A DNA stretch of 64,000 nt from Casuarius casuarius (lineage: Eukaryota; Chordata; Aves; Casuariiformes; Casuariidae), in NCBI GenBank assembly GCA_003342895.1, contig PTFA01000315.1:807239-871238 (forward strand), written 5' to 3'. The position numbers and the translations under genes are program-made. Position 1 is the stretch's first letter, and the number at the start of each line of letters is the position of its first letter. This document shows, in pieces, positions 10,432 through 22,500 of this stretch. The notes below the pieces were generated by a model, which worked only from the letters and a program-made list of their open reading frames with translations, was not told the origin of the DNA and ran no database searches.

Positions 10432-12930
10432 GTTTGCTGCACCTGCACCAGACAGTTGAATGGGCTGTTTGAATGTTCCTTTGTCAGTTCAGCACTAGTC
10501 AGGTTGCGTGGCTCAAACTAGTTCTCACTGGCCTTGGCAGCTATCTGTAATCAGCATCTCAAATTGGGACCTCAGACTCTTGAATCTTAAATGTTGAATA
10601 GTCATCGTGACTCCTCTGCCCTGAGGAGTTTGCAGTAAATAATGCCCCAGGCTGTACAATGGACTATTGAACAAGTCGCACGTTCAGTGACCAACATCCG
10701 CTTTGTGCACTGAGTGAGGCAGCAGGCCTATAGAAAAAGTTTTTCATTACATAATCACATACCACCATTATATACGTGTAAGGGACCCCAGTTAGGATCA
10801 CGTAAGCAACATTATTGTGTCACTTTCCAACTTCTGAGTTCTAACATTCTTCAAAGATTGCATGCAGTATTTAATCTAAAATGTGAGAGACTAGCATAAT
10901 CAAAGTTGTTTAGTTTTCTAAAAGGATGGGGCCTTAAATTGGGCAGGTATGATGGAGAAAATTTTGTAGTCAGTTGTCTGAAATAATAAAAATCCTTTTG
11001 TTTTCCTGGGCTGTGACACCATGATGAAGAAGAGGCTTTCTTGTTTTGAGAAGGCAACTGTTAGCTGAGGCCTCCACTTCTAAGTGCTGTGTTTTTCTGT
11101 TTTTGGAAGAGGCAGCTCTAATAGACGAAGACCTCACTATCTTTAGAAGAATTCTTCCTAATCTTCCTGTTATTCAATCCCAGCATATTTATTTTACATT
11201 TGATTAGCACCATTGCTTCTGCTGGAGTGAATACTGGTAAATACTAAAAGTGTAAAAATGATGCAAAACTGCATGTTCTTGTTCATAAGTTGTTTCTGTT
11301 AATACATTTGAAGGAATTTGCTGTCACAGAATTCCTATTGAAAAGGCAGGATTGCCCTTATTTATGATTTTCTTTTTTTAATAACTAGATTATGGGGATT
11401 AAATAGTGAATGGGATTTCACAGAAAACAATTTTTGCAGAACCATTGTTTCCGGATCATTGGTTTCTTGCTCAACTTTCGTGACTAATTAACTTATAAAA
11501 AAGTCATTGGGCCAATATCTTCTAGAGAGACTTCTGATGTTAGGGCTAATCCTTTAATTGCTCTTATAATTGGCATTCCTTGCAGTTCTTTCATGGTCAG
11601 GGCAATTGGCCTCCTATGTTTTATTTAGAACAGGTTGTTCAAAAAAAAAAAAAAAAGGATTACTGTGAGCTGTACAAGTATCTGATTTCTCTAGGTTGTA
11701 AAAATTAAAAGTCAATGGGAAATGAAATTTCAGTTTACGACGTTGTGTTAGCAATTACATGGATTAGTAGTTAAGCTGGTGTATTGTATCTGCTTTACAA
11801 ATGTTTACATTGCAACTTTCTACTACTAGATATTGATGGCAACTGGTGTTATGGAGACAAAATACAGTGTATTTCCATGATCATTAGTTATGACCCTGTA
11901 AAAACATAGGTATGTATTGGATAGTATATTTAGTTCTAATCCATGCTAATAGAAAGAAACTTGAAGTGACAGAGGCCACATGCTCTCAATGTTTTTACCC
12001 CCAATATCTGCTTGAAAATAACCTGAAGTGCTCATATTTTATACTGTTGTCAACAGATAAGGTAGAAAATAGATCTTTAAAGACACTACCTCTAGTCAAA
12101 GATTCTGACAAATATATCAAAAGAGCAGTTGTTACTGAATGACTGTGCTGTGCTGTCAGCTGTTTGATCCTATATATAATAGAAACTCGAAAGCACAAAT
12201 CAACTATTCCTTTTTTTCCTTAATTTAACACCCTGATGTCAACTGGGCTGTATGCTTTTGATTCTTTATATCCAGCATATTCAAGTTTTAAATTGTTTAA
12301 ATGTAAGCAAGTCTGGAAATAAAATGGTACTGAAGCTTACATAAAATTTGTCTTATGGATCCTGAAATGTTTTCTGCTTGTGTGAGTGCATATGTAAATG
12401 AAATATACAGTCTTTGTCTCTTTTGAAAATGCAGACCATCCTGTGATGAGAGAATAGCCTTGAAACGTTGCACTGTTGTCAAGAAAATTGATTTGCCTTT
12501 CAGGGTCCATTAAAATCTGGAAAAAAAGTTCTGTAGATGTGAATGGGCTCTGTATCTAACCTCTCTAAAATGGAAAGAATGTGGTAACTTTCAATTAGGC
12601 TACAATAGGTATTTTAACACCAAAATATTTAACTTTTGACATACTTCTCTCAAATTCAGGACTTTTCTTATATGTTAATACTAAGTTTAGTGAGTCAACT
12701 GAAGCCTGTAGGGTGAAATGTTCGGGTGTTGTCCTGAGGGCTTCACTGGACAAGGTATTTGGAGCACAGGCACTCATTCTTTTGTGCAGGTGCTTATTGG
12801 GGCTAGCATCATTCCCAAGAAGTCCCACAAATGTAATTGGTGTTCAAAATACATCACATGTGGACTTGCCATATCTTATTTTTCACAGAACCCTAGCAGC
12901 ATTGTCAGCAGTAGTAAAACCAGGACTGAT
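10432..12930. other. Unique noncoding DNA
   Basis: Includes a phrase CCCTGAGGAGTTTGCAGT at 10619-10636 and AGAATTCTTCCTAATCTTCC at 11148-11167 that recall L2 and CR1 words, too short to call. No gene recognised. Confidence 0.5.
11641..11656 (+). repeat. A16 homopolymer
   Basis: Sixteen A between unique sequence; nothing recognisable upstream that would make it a retroelement tail. Confidence 0.95.
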
Positions 12931-12956
12931 GGGGTGGGGTGGGGGGTGGGAGGGGG
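12931..12956 (+). repeat. G-quadruplex motif
   Basis: Runs of 4, 4, 6, 3 and 5 G are separated by single T or A bases. This meets the usual rule for an intramolecular quadruplex (four runs of at least three G, loops up to seven), with one-base loops that favour a stable parallel fold. It is followed by GAGAGGACTAGAGAGAG. There is no CpG island or promoter signal around it. Confidence 0.8.
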
Positions 12957-15900
12957 AGAGGACTAGAGAGAGAAGGTGAGGCATGTATTCATTTATAGAT
13001 CAGCTCTGAACAGCACGGTGATTACAGAATGATCTGTTTAAGTTGCAAATGCAAAATGGGAGCTAGTTTTAAAAGTCTTTGCCAGTTAATGAGACAGACA
13101 ATTTTCTGGAATTGCCTGCATTAAATTTTGGGAAGTGCAACAATGAATGTCTAATGTAAATTAAAATGAAAGAATAAATGAAGTACTTCTGGAGGTATTC
13201 ATTCTGGAATTGAGACGTGATTAACAGATGATTAATTGTCAGAATTGTCTTTGCATGATTTCTACTGGCTGGATCCCAGAAATACTGATTTTTCATGGTG
13301 GTGAAAAAGGTGAAGGGCTTCTCTCAGATGTAGAGTTCAAGGGCTGGAGTCTACTGATTCCTCTGAATCTGAAGAAGGACGTGTGAACATGATTCCAGGT
13401 GTGTATGCCTTAGGGCAAGGACTGTGGTGCTGGTTTTTGTCCACAGAGTTCTTAATGAAATTAGTTTTGATCTAAGATTTGAGCTCTGAATCGCTATGCC
13501 GATATAAGTAAGTAATGCATATATGGGTCTTTTCCTGTTGTTTTGGTATTTCTACTAAAATGACAATTTTCAAATATCATAAATTGTTAAACCTGCTAAT
13601 ATTTGTTAGAGCAAGATGCCATTGCCATGGTAGCCCTGCCTCTTTTTTGCACTGGAAAGCATTTCACTTCATGCAAGCCTTTAACAGAGCCTCCGTATTT
13701 TTTTGAAATAGACCCTTTCAGACCACTGAAAAGAATCTGCAGTGCTAATCATATCCTTTCTGTTTGATTTCTCCATACAAGCAGGAAATGTTTCTGCTTA
13801 TTAAAACCTATTTTTCAATCGGTAATGTTTGGGGAAAATAGACTTCGTGCATTCTATTATTGGACGTTACAGATGACTTTACACAAAATTCTGTGATCAC
13901 TTTTAGTTTAGTTTTTGCCCAAGACAACCTTGTCCATCCCTACCTTCCTAGAATGAAGGGTTACAGGTTTACTCAGTAGTACTAAGTACTAAGAAAAAAG
14001 CTTTTTTTAAGAGGAGTTGACAGCAGTGACTTTTTTGTATAGCGTTCAGATAGTAGACATATGCAAAGCCCCTATACTATACATGTTTAAATTGCTGAGA
14101 AAAGACATTTCAGTGATTTGTAGTAAAGGCCTGTTAAATCCTTTGAAGAGTTGTAGTGGATTTACGTCCACGAGTGCGTACCTCACCAAAAATTCTCATG
14201 TGCATTCTGCCTTAGGAAATTAATTAGTCCTGGGTACTGACACATTTTTCCTCTGGAGATTTAAGTGCAGAGAATCAGCCGTGCCACAAATCACCACTTG
14301 GCCTATGTTTGACCAGCTATTAGGCTAGATAAAGCTGACATTCATATATCAGTTATCCAGGCAAGTGTGAGTTCTGTTCCATGTTTGAAGACTTTGATGT
14401 TATCTTATCAGTGATAAAGAGTTTGATCCAAAGATTGTGGTTTCTGTTTTAGTTCTGACAGTTGTCTTGTAAGGTGAGATATGAGACAGAGAGGTAAGAG
14501 AGAAACTTTAGATGAAATTGATTATTCCTTCTTTCCTAAGTAATGATGCTTTTTCAGTTTACTCCAGAGTTTGAGTATCTATTCTTAATCATGCAGGTAT
14601 GCTTTGTAACAAACACTAAGTGGTAACCAATTTTATGTGCTACCTTATATAGATAGAGTCAATTTGTGTTATTTATCTGATTTCATGTTGTTGGGTCAGA
14701 ATTTGGACAAAATGTTTTACTGTGGTGTTTACGTGGAAGAAAATCTATAAATTTTACATAGTCCCTCAAGCTCTCTTTCTCTTCCCGTTTCGTGGTCACC
14801 AATTCAGTGCACATGTTGAGTTAGTGATGACAGTGGCTGAAATACTACTGAATGGTATTAGATGTTTGGCAGGACTTGGCACATTCGCTTCGGTGCTCAA
14901 GATCAGTCTTGTAGGACTGATTTGTTAATGGTCAATGAGTTGCATATACAGTTTACAGCAGTTTGTTGATACCAGTGAGTGATAGATGATGTGATAGGTG
15001 TAGTGATAATGCGGTGAAGAGCATTGCAGAGGTTATGTAATAGTTTTTACTGTCTGAATGCTTTCTGTTGTCACTTCAGGGCAGGCGGAACCATAACAAC
15101 TGTGGAACAAAAGACGCTAACCTTTATTCTAGACCACTGTGTTTAAGACCTTTCTAACCAGCACATATCTTTAGACTTATATCAGCTTCTGTTACTAACG
15201 CATGATTCCTCCATGACATTTTTCTTGGATATTCTTTATCTCACCTTCATGTGCAGTTTATTTTATCTGCTGCTTTACTTTTATTTCATTGCTTGTCCTT
15301 GTCAAGTTAGATCACAGAATGTGTAGATGTAGCTGTCAGTGCTTTAGAAAGACAATGTTGTGTCTGTTTATTCAGAGTGACGTTGTTACTGCTTTGAGAC
15401 AGAACAGAAGTCTAGTTATTTTACTATTGCAACTTCTTAGGAAAGTGTAATGCTTCAAAAAGATAATTATATTTCTGAACTTTTGCTGTACTTGCCCAAC
15501 TTGTTTTAGCTCCCTTCAGGTTTGCACGCTGGTATAAAGAGCTGGTAACAGTGGCCTGGTCAGGTTGATTTTTGGACTTAGTAGAGCTTTATATGGTTGA
15601 GACCAGTTTGGGTTCCCAGTGTAGATTTCAGGCTGTGATACGGGGCGGGGGGAACCTTTTAGAGCTTGAGAAGCACTTTGCATATAAAAGATGCACAAGT
15701 AAATAAGCATGGATTAGTTCCTGATGAATGCATAGCAAAAGGTAGCCTTGAAACAAAATACTGGGATATTTTAGCTTAGTTGGTTGACTTGCTTATAAAA
15801 ACTTTTTATTATTCTCTCTCAAGACAACACAGGTTTTAATCTGTTATGATTTATATCCTAAGAACATAGTTGCATTTCAAATGAAGCTTGTGTTTAAAGT

Positions 15901-18678
15901 GGGGTGGGAGGAAACATTTATGTTTACGTACTACACTGAGCAGTATTAGATAACATTGGCCATGCTGACAGTGTCTGCATGAGGGAGATATGTAACAAAC
16001 GATGCTCTGATACATGGAAAGTTTCATAGCAAATGCTGAAATTTTTAGATTAAAGTACTTTTGAGAAAGAAAGTGAAAATAGCTAGATTTTCTGACAATA
16101 TGCCAAAAGTTGTGAGGTTTGGCGGCTTAGCTTAATGGAAATTTTGTGTAAACTGAGGTTGAGTTGATAGGGTTGTGCAAGTTGTTGGTTTTGATTTTGG
16201 TTTTTTAGTTAGTTCTTGTTTGTGCAGAAGTGGTGCTTTAAGGCATCATTCTGTGAGCCTCCAGCACTGACTCTGGTGTTCTCAAGGGTCAGATTAAATA
16301 GATCTATTGTATAAATCGGGAGACATAAAAAAAGAACCCAGAAATACCTGAATTCTGTGAAATGAGCAGAGTATAGAAAGTCCTCTCAACTTCCAATCGG
16401 ACTCCTAAGGATAAACTTCAAATGTAATTGTTAGTGACAGAGAAATATAAATGGGCTCTTTTTGCTTGCACATGTCACATGGGACAGTCAGTTGGCTTTT
16501 GTATGGAAGAGTCTGTATGAGCCTCTATTATGTATCAGTTTTTTTCCTCTTTCCGTTTAACAATAAAAGCCTAAATTTCGGTACTTGCATTGTGAAAATT
16601 GTTAGACTGTTCAGTTACAGTGAGCAGTCTTCCAGGGTTGTCTTTACTGGGTAAGAAGTGATGGGATGAATAGAAAGCTGTTGTTTACACTTACATTTCC
16701 TGTCACTGGCCTACCAAATTTCTAAAGAAAACTGCCTTGTGATTTTTTTTATTGTATTTTTATTTTTTGGCTTGGTCTGCTGAAGTGATCATATGGTTCC
16801 ATAATGCTAGACTAATATACTCTAAATGGCATTCATTGCAAGATTGCTCTTGGCACCATTAACCCTACCTGTGAGATTAATGGAAGATTTTATTCACTTC
16901 CCCTCCTCCCCTCCACCATTAGAACAATTTACACAGTTAATTATAGATGGTTATTATGTCCAAATCAGACAGGAAAAGAATTGTTCAGCAGGCATTAAAG
17001 ATATAGTAAATCCAAGCATTGTTTTTGTTCTTTTTAGAAATAGGTGGCAGCATTGATCTAAGGCAAGAAGCATAAATGATGGAGCCTGTATGAAATGAAA
17101 AAGAAAATCCCTGTCCCTGTTCCAGATCCAGATGCCCTTATGACAAGAGAAGCCTTCACCAGATCAGAATTAGTTTTGCATGAGTTATTCATCAATTGGG
17201 GTGACTCAGTGTGCTATAGCATGCTTAAGGACAAGATGATAAAATCTGACTAGCTTAATAAATGCAGTCTGCTTATGAATTCCTATTGTACAAGCCTCTA
17301 GGGTAGAGAATACTACTTAATACAGTGAACATATGACTACTGATACCCCTGTGTTCAGAATATAAATGTTACTTTACATGTTTACTGAATATCCCTCCTT
17401 TATCCCTTTCTCTTAGATGCGGAAAAGATTGATTAGTATTTGCAGAAGAAAATCACAAATATGTCTACATACTAACCAGTGTAGTGAAATCTATAGCTAA
17501 CAGACTTGGCATAATGCACAAGATGCAGAACAAATGTAGGGAAAGTGAGACCTGAATTAGCCTTGAATTTGCTGGCGTAGCCATATTACAGTGATAGGTT
17601 TATTCTCTCAGGTCTGTCAGACAACCGAAGACTCAAATGGTTAAGAAATAAATTTTTAGTTTTAAACTTCCTTTTTTGGAAAAAAAACCAGAACCAAGGT
17701 AGTAATTATTTTGAAGCAGCACAGATTAGCTCCATTTGGAGTGGAATTGAATTATTAGGAAGCAATAAAATTAACATAGACCGAGTCTGCCGAACTTGGA
17801 GGGGAGGGTTGAAAATAGGGTTCTTCATCAAAATCGAGAAGTTAAAGCACTCTCTCTCTCTGGATTTTAGTAGAAGTGCATAATTTTCATTTTGTAACTT
17901 GTCATCGATTCAAAGACAGTTAATCTGGGATTAAAGGAGGGACAGAGTTGTCTTCCCAGTCTGATTTACCATACCATTTGATTTGAGATTAACAGAAAGC
18001 ACATGATATCTGCCTGTCTTAGAAAAAAGAACTTGATGACCTGTTGATCAGTTTGCTGCTAAAGATAAAGGAGGAAAGATGCAAGACTGCTACTGTGGAC
18101 TTGCAGAGCACTCGGGAGAGCACCTGGCAAGAAGAGGTCCACTTTGTGTTGTAACTGCTGAGCTTTTCTGTTTTAGAAAGGGATGGGTATGGAAGAACCA
18201 GTGACTTAGTGGTCCGGTACTGACATCCTTTCTGTAGGCATACAGGGAAAGAGAGGACAGTATTGTTCAAAAGGTGGTACTTATGGCTGACTAGTTGAAG
18301 GTTGGCATCAAATCTTCAGGGTCCGGCAGTGGGCTCTGAGGAAGAGCCAGGCCAATGCTGCGAGTCTGCTCTGGCTGCATCAGTTTGGAGATGTCTGCAC
18401 CCATGGTTTGGGGAAAGGTTCCCTAGATCAGTTGTATATGAATCCTTCAGTGCCTTGACCTTCTCCCACATATAGAAGAAAAATGTTTACAGTGGCTGCT
18501 GCTGCAGCTGAGTAGGTGTAGGATTGGTGGAAGAGTGGGATGTTCCCCCATCTGATTTATCACTGTAGAGGAGGGGTCCCAGGTAGCCCTGTTAGGGTAT
18601 ATGGCAGCTGATTTCTAATTCAGTCATTGCATGACTTCTAAAAAAGAAATTGGATGCACAAAACTCCTTGAATTTGTT
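12957..18678. other. Unique noncoding DNA
   Basis: Holds a short (TC)n run at 17850-17861 and a T-rich patch at 16743-16768. A pyrimidine tract with AG near 15087 precedes no exon I can support. No gene or repeat family recognised. Confidence 0.55.
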
Positions 18679-18721
18679 GGGGGAGGTAGGGGGATTCAGT
18701 GTGCCCCTCCCCCCCCCCCCC
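18679..18721. repeat. G-rich then C-rich mirror tract
   Basis: A G-rich stretch (G5-A-GG-TA-G5) is followed within 10 bp by CCCC-T-C13. The tracts are complementary and could fold as a G:C hairpin, or as a quadruplex on one strand and an i-motif on the other. Likely unstable in length. Confidence 0.75.
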
Positions 18722-19495
18722 AAAAGGCTAACACTGTTCTGGTTTCTTTTTAGCTGTTTGAATGTGGATTGTAGTGCGTCATATCTTTAGTGGTTGATTT
18801 AGGGTTCAAACCACATCTTTGTGTCGAGCTGTGAAGAATCCCTTAAATGCATGGGGCTTTTCTGGGGGTCAGCACGATAGGTTTCCATTTGACAGTCTTA
18901 CCTGGGAGTATTAGGAATTTCAGATATAGTCAGATATGTCTGGGAGTATGGTCTGGGCATGTATTTTAAAAGGAGGGACGCAAATTCGGATTTGTGTTTC
19001 CAATGATATGCCATTTCCAAAAATTCTTCAGTTTACTGATAATCTCTGTAAATTCTTCTTTGCCATAATTTTACTAAATGGGTAAATGGTGTGTGTGACA
19101 GAGACAGCCAGATTGTGACAGAACTGTCACCAGATGAACCTGAAGAGATCTAGTCATCCGTAACTTATTATGAAAACCTTTGCATTCGAGTGATTACAAG
19201 AATTAATTTAGAATATGATTTCCAGAAACTACTGTAAGAAGCTGAATGTAAAAGGAACTAAGCCCAGCTGCCCGTGTTTCTCCTCAGAAACCCACTGCGC
19301 TGTTTTGAATTCAGAACACAAGTACACAGGGAAGTGGTGACCATAATCTTCCTCTTTACCCTCTTATGTCAGCTGTCTAGTTAGAAAAGATAGTAAAAGC
19401 TCTTCTGAAGCTCTTTCCTTTTCTAGGCTGAATCTGAATGATGAACTGATATTCCTGTGACCTGTCACTGTTATTTTACGTTTTCCTGTGGGAGC

Positions 19496-19516
19496 GGGGG
19501 GGGGGGGGGGGGGGGG
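19496..19516. repeat. G21 homopolymer
   Basis: Twenty-one G in a row, preceded by GGGAGC. Such a tract is hard to read and polymorphic; its true length is uncertain. Confidence 0.95.
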
Positions 19517-22500
19517 AAGGAATTAGGATCCTAGGAGTACCTCTAGTTTTTAATGCCTGTTGATCGTGTGGTGGAATCTTGCCGTGTTGCTGGGTTTTTT
19601 GTAGCAGCCTTCAGCTGTGAATACTGCTTTGAATACTGAGTGGGTGAAGGCTTACCTTATGGAGTCTTTCTCAGAGTCCACAGTGCAGTAATTGGTAGAC
19701 AAAGCCATGTTTGGAGGCTTTTTGTTTTCTAACTGCAAATATATCCTCTCTGTGATTTGTCCATGCTACTGTGAATGAAAGAGCACATGTTTCAATTTGA
19801 AAAGGGAATCTCGTTTATAATTCCTGAATGTAAACAAACCACTGGGAGGAATGCCTTACTGGAAAGCAGAACAGCCCTGTTAGACCATCTTTTAAGACAG
19901 TTCTGGTGGCAGCATGTAACAACCTTTACAGTGTTATCAGTGACGAGTGTGTGTATGTATATTTTTGGGAGGACTTCCAAAGCACAGCCTGCTCTGTGTT
20001 GGTTTGTTTATGGTTCTGTGTTATGCAAAACATGCGATGTTCCCCATTCCCCACACCTCATATTTTAAGTTCACGGTTTAGCTTGAGCTGCACCCTATGA
20101 ACTACTGACTGGCACAGCAAACTGGAGGCTGATAAATGATAAAACTGTCTTTCCACCTCAGCTTCCTTATAAATGGCATCAGACAGTAATTGCTTTTCAT
20201 TCTGCACTTCAGAAAGAGCAAGATACAGAGTTAGGAAGATTTACTTTTCCCTAGGGTGATGTGGGTGCAGCTGAGGGAACAGAGCCAGAAGAATTTGGCA
20301 AAGTAGCAGACTGGTCATGGGAATAATCTGTTTCTTCTGATGGTGGGTGGCACTTAAAAGGAAGCTGAGCTGAAAAGCCATTTTTCATGCTAAAACTGAG
20401 CAGTGCGGGTCAGCCATTGAACAAATGCAAGCTTTAAAAGTGCAAGCCAACAGCTTGGCAGGTTGTGCCTGACAAGCAGCAAGTGATAGGATTTTAGTTC
20501 TTGGGATTGGGTTGGGTTTTTTTTGTGGATTGTAACTCCTGGTAATTTTAATATTTTCCTAATTGCATGGTGATTTGTTTCCAAGTTCAAAAGTACCTTA
20601 AAAAACCCATCTAGTAAGGAAATATATTTTTGTCCCTAAATACAATAAATTGCTCCAATGCCTAAACAGTAATTATATGCAACTGTTGCACACAGTGTTT
20701 AAAAATACAGGATATGAAGCATATTTCAGCTAGCTACCACAGTTCAAGTGTTAAAATCTGGGCTCCTAACTTTTTGATGAAGTAAACTGACAGCTATGTT
20801 AGAGCATCTTTGTATGTTGCTTTTACAGCAACAGACGTGGCACACTGACACTGAGGTTTGACAGGAAAATTGCTAATGCAGTAAAGCTGTGTTCATACAG
20901 GATAACAGTGGTAAGAGACACTTCCAGTCTTACTTGTCATAACAGGAAGTAACTTCTTTATTGGAGGGGAAAAATATCATGCATTTGTGCAAGATTCACT
21001 TCATATTCTCTTCAGTGAGTCCAAAGGAGGAGAAGAGAGAAACTAAGCAAACCTCTCTCCAAAATATCCTTAAACATGCTATCCTGTGAATTAAAATGAA
21101 GTAGGCAACCTGAACAAGATTTCTGAATCAGTTGAGAGAAAAAAGCCAGAGCTTTGTGCAAAAACAAAGTACTGTTAACAAGCTCTCTGCAGCATCTTGC
21201 CTCCCTGACAGGCAACACCCTTCATCCTGGAGAGTTTGTATTGTCATATTTACCTCTAATTTGGTGAAGAATAGTGTCTGGAATACTGGCTGAAGAATGG
21301 CTTCCTGGTAATAATTAAATACTGAATTTACCCCTTGAGCTGTCTCTTTAAGAGACTTAAACTTTGTACAGTTGCTTTTTTTGGTTTGGAGTTGGAGCTT
21401 GAGAAATAAGATGAACAAAGAGGCTTTTATATTGAATATCCAATCAGTGGTACAATATCTGTATAAACAAGAATGTCTCAAAACATTCATGTCCCATTAT
21501 AAAATCTGGGTTTGTCTGCTGGGATCTAAACCTATGAGACTTGGTCACTGACAGGCATGTTATCCACGGCTCTGTGGATACAGGAAATTCTGATCTTTAA
21601 ACTGTTTGTGATAATGTTAAGCCCTATGCTTGGTTCTGTTAACTATTCTCCCTCTATGTGATGTGTTAATTAAAACATGCAAATAGGCATTGTGAGGTTG
21701 CTTTCTTTAAGTGGCATCTTTCTGACAATAAGTTTATTTCAGTTAATTGATTAATACAGTGAATTTCAGATACAGTATCATCTGTGTTGCTTGATTGCAT
21801 TTGTTAGTCACAAAGCACAAGTTTGGTATTGTGAGAATGTATTGACAGTAGTTACAAATGCAACTTTTTCATCCTCATCGTAACAAAAGTTTTAATAGCT
21901 GGTATATTTTGGAAGCTTAGAACATAGACATATATACATAGACATGCATTCATATCATCATTATTTGTGGTACACACGTGCACTATGTGCATCCCTAGTA
22001 TTCTTGTGGAATGAACTCATATCGCAGGTTCAATTCAGTAAAGCAGTGGAATATGGTCACTAGTAGTTAGCACATTAGCTCAGTACAGAGCTGCTTTTGT
22101 TTCCTCGTTATACTTTTTATGTAATATCTGGCATTTCCTTAGGTCCCAATAAGATTTAAGTACTTCTGTGCCTCTGGGAAGTCGTGTTTTTTCTGGATCT
22201 TAATTCTGAGTGTATAAAATGGGTGACTGCTTCCTTTTACCATTTCTGGATGTTTTGAGCACAACTAAGTAAATATTTTATTTGTATGCTGCTGTAATGG
22301 TGAACACAAAACCATGTGATATGACTAGGATGTCTGCATACAGAAACAGTTGCTTTTTTCTCAAATTTTTGGCAGAAGTTGGAGAACAGTGGCTTACAGC
22401 ATTTAGCCCCAAAGGGCCAATTTACCTTAATGATGGATATGGTGTAAGGTGCTGACTATGTGCTTATTCAGAGCATTCTGTTAGTGATCTAATATGCTAG

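Noticed and set aside
10619..10640. L2-like phrase CCCTGAGGAGTTTGCAGT
   Set aside because: Only about 18 bases agree with a remembered L2 end; too short to call.
11140..11180. CR1-like phrase AGAATTCTTCCTAATCTTCC
   Set aside because: Common pyrimidine-rich wording with no neighbouring CR1 blocks in order.
21128..21490. 120-codon minus-strand open frame
   Set aside because: No recognisable motif, no supporting splice signals, and a second shifted frame overlaps it.
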